This document shows, piece by piece, positions 21,773-22,495 of a stretch of 22,495 nt of DNA; position 1 is the first letter of the stretch; the number at the start of each line of letters is the position of its first letter. The notes beneath the pieces are model-generated. The model was not told the origin of the DNA, did no database searches, and saw only the letters and a list, made by a program, of their open reading frames with translations. This stretch comes from a virus. A program made the translations under genes and the position numbers. The stretch spans positions 1-22,495 of IMG/VR virus record IMGVR_UViG_3300035145_000581, one strand, 5' to 3'.

Positions 21773-22495
21773 ATGTCAGAATCAAGAACACAATTAGAAA
21801 ACATTCTTGAACTACTACTAGCCGAAGAAAACGAAAAAGCGGAAGAACTTCTTCATGAGTATGTTGTTGCTAAAGCAAGAGCAGAATATGAAAAAGTTTT
21901 AGACGAAGACGTTTCCGAAGAAGAAGCAGTTGAAGAATCTGAAGAATCAGAAGAAGAAGCAGTAGAAGAATCAGAAGAATCTGAGGAAGAGGCTGTTGAA
22001 GAAGCAGAGGAATCAGAAGAAGAAGCAGTCGAAGAAGAAATTGAAGTTGATGAAGTAATTGATCAATCAAATGACTTTGCAGATGATATTTCAGCAGACG
22101 AAGAAGGTGCATTTGAAGACGAAGCAGAAGACGAATTAGACGTTGATGCAGAAGACGAAGGTGAAGATAAAGACCTAGAAGATAAAGTTGATGATATCGA
22201 AGACGAGCTAGAAGACCTCAAAGCAGAATTTGAAAAATTATTAGCAGACGACGAAGAAGGCGACATGGAAGACGGTGAAGAAGCAGAATTAGATGCTGAA
22301 ATGCCAGATGAAATGGACCTAGAATCAGTCGAATATGACTTAGACGAAGAAGTTGCAGAAGAGTCAGACGAAGTTGTTGAAGAAGCAACTAAACTTTCTG
22401 ACAATGTAGCGGCACCAAGTGGCGGACAAGCAGATAACGAACATGGTATGAAAATGCCTGCTCCATCTAAAATCGCAGACGGTAAAACTAAAGCA
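21773..22495 (+). CDS. Acidic prohead core/scaffold protein, 3' end outside window
   Basis: The frame opens at the ATG at 21773, 8 bases after GGAG, and stays open for 241 codons to the window edge. Residues 1-45 form a helix (QLENILELLLAEENEKAEEL) like the start of small T4-like prohead core proteins. Most of the remainder is extremely acidic: residues 48-91 are four copies of an 11-residue Glu-rich repeat, then an Asp/Glu region with a short coiled coil (DKVDDIEDELEDLKAEFEKL, ~150-169). From about residue 215 the chain becomes less charged (NVAAPSGGQADNEHGMKMPA). Its place after gp20, where T4 has genes 67, 68, 21 and 22, suggests a scaffolding core protein removed by the head protease. Exact orthology to gp67, gp68 or gp22 cannot be settled here. 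The 193-base gap before it shows no clear promoter. Confidence 0.65.
   Translation, partial: MSESRTQLENILELLLAEENEKAEELLHEYVVAKARAEYEKVLDEDVSEEEAVEESEESEEEAVEESEESEEEAVEEAEESEEEAVEEEIEVDEVIDQSNDFADDISADEEGAFEDEAEDELDVDAEDEGEDKDLEDKVDDIEDELEDLKAEFEKLLADDEEGDMEDGEEAELDAEMPDEMDLESVEYDLDEEVAEESDEVVEEATKLSDNVAAPSGGQADNEHGMKMPAPSKIADGKTKA
21914..22045 (+). repeat. Four tandem 33-bp coding repeats
   Basis: Residues 48-91 of the acidic core protein consist of four in-frame 11-residue units, consensus SEEEAVEESEE. Codons differ between units at synonymous positions (Ser as TCC, TCA, TCT, TCA; Val as GTT, GTA, GTT, GTC), so the repeat is old and kept at protein level. Confidence 0.8.

Noticed and set aside
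21870-22404. Minus-strand Leu-rich and Ser-rich open frames
   Set aside because: They are the antisense of the Glu/Asp codon repeats (GAA, GAC) of the acidic core gene; composition is an artefact.
1-22495. CRISPR arrays, insertion sequences, attachment sites
   Set aside because: No regularly spaced repeats, transposase, integrase or terminal inverted repeats were seen.

Overview
This window is a segment of an AT-rich (about one third G+C by eye) T4-like myovirus genome. It carries the virion-assembly and recombination modules in a form typical of marine 'exo-T4' phages such as cyanophages and SAR11 (Pelagibacter) myophages. Support comes from recognisable gp6, gp25, gp5, gp53, gp48-like, gp55, gp47, gp46, gp26 and gp20 proteins, tight TAATG gene junctions, and NATAAATA late-promoter octamers at nearly every operon head. 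No photosynthesis or other host-diagnostic gene is present, so the host can only be guessed as an AT-rich marine bacterium.

Layout. 1-3179 (minus): gp25 then a very long gp6, partial at the window edge. 3257-4064 (plus): a small moron-like pair, an alpha/beta hydrolase and a coiled-coil protein, with its own sigma70-type promoter. 4047-10654 (minus): tail-tube/baseplate operon of gp48-like, gp53, a large hub-like structural protein, gp5 without a lysozyme domain, and a separate lysozyme-fold protein that seems to lack the catalytic residues. 10799-15217 (plus): late sigma factor gp55, recombination nuclease gp47/gp46 and an unknown conserved-looking protein, headed by a late and an early promoter in tandem. 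15218-15700: an intergenic stretch with no gene, richer in G+C (about 42%) and full of complementary arms, best read as a structured non-coding RNA. 15701-17201 (minus): gp26, a gp51-like protein hidden in the -1 frame behind a slippery sequence, and a GIY-YIG-like protein. 17299-22495 (plus): probable tape measure, portal gp20, a small head-region protein and a very acidic prohead-core protein cut by the window end.

How it works together. An early promoter gives gp55 first; gp55 would then direct host RNA polymerase to the NATAAATA promoters, including one in front of gp55 itself. Those late promoters fire the baseplate operons, the hub-chaperone operon, the tape measure and the head operon. 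The gp26/gp51 and tape-measure operons start from two late promoters that face each other and overlap.

The two most unusual items are (1) the apparent programmed -1 frameshift joining gp26 to a gp51-like C-terminal extension, resembling the G/GT tail chaperone arrangement of other tailed phages, and (2) the roughly 400-nt structured RNA candidate with a tightly packed three-way junction.
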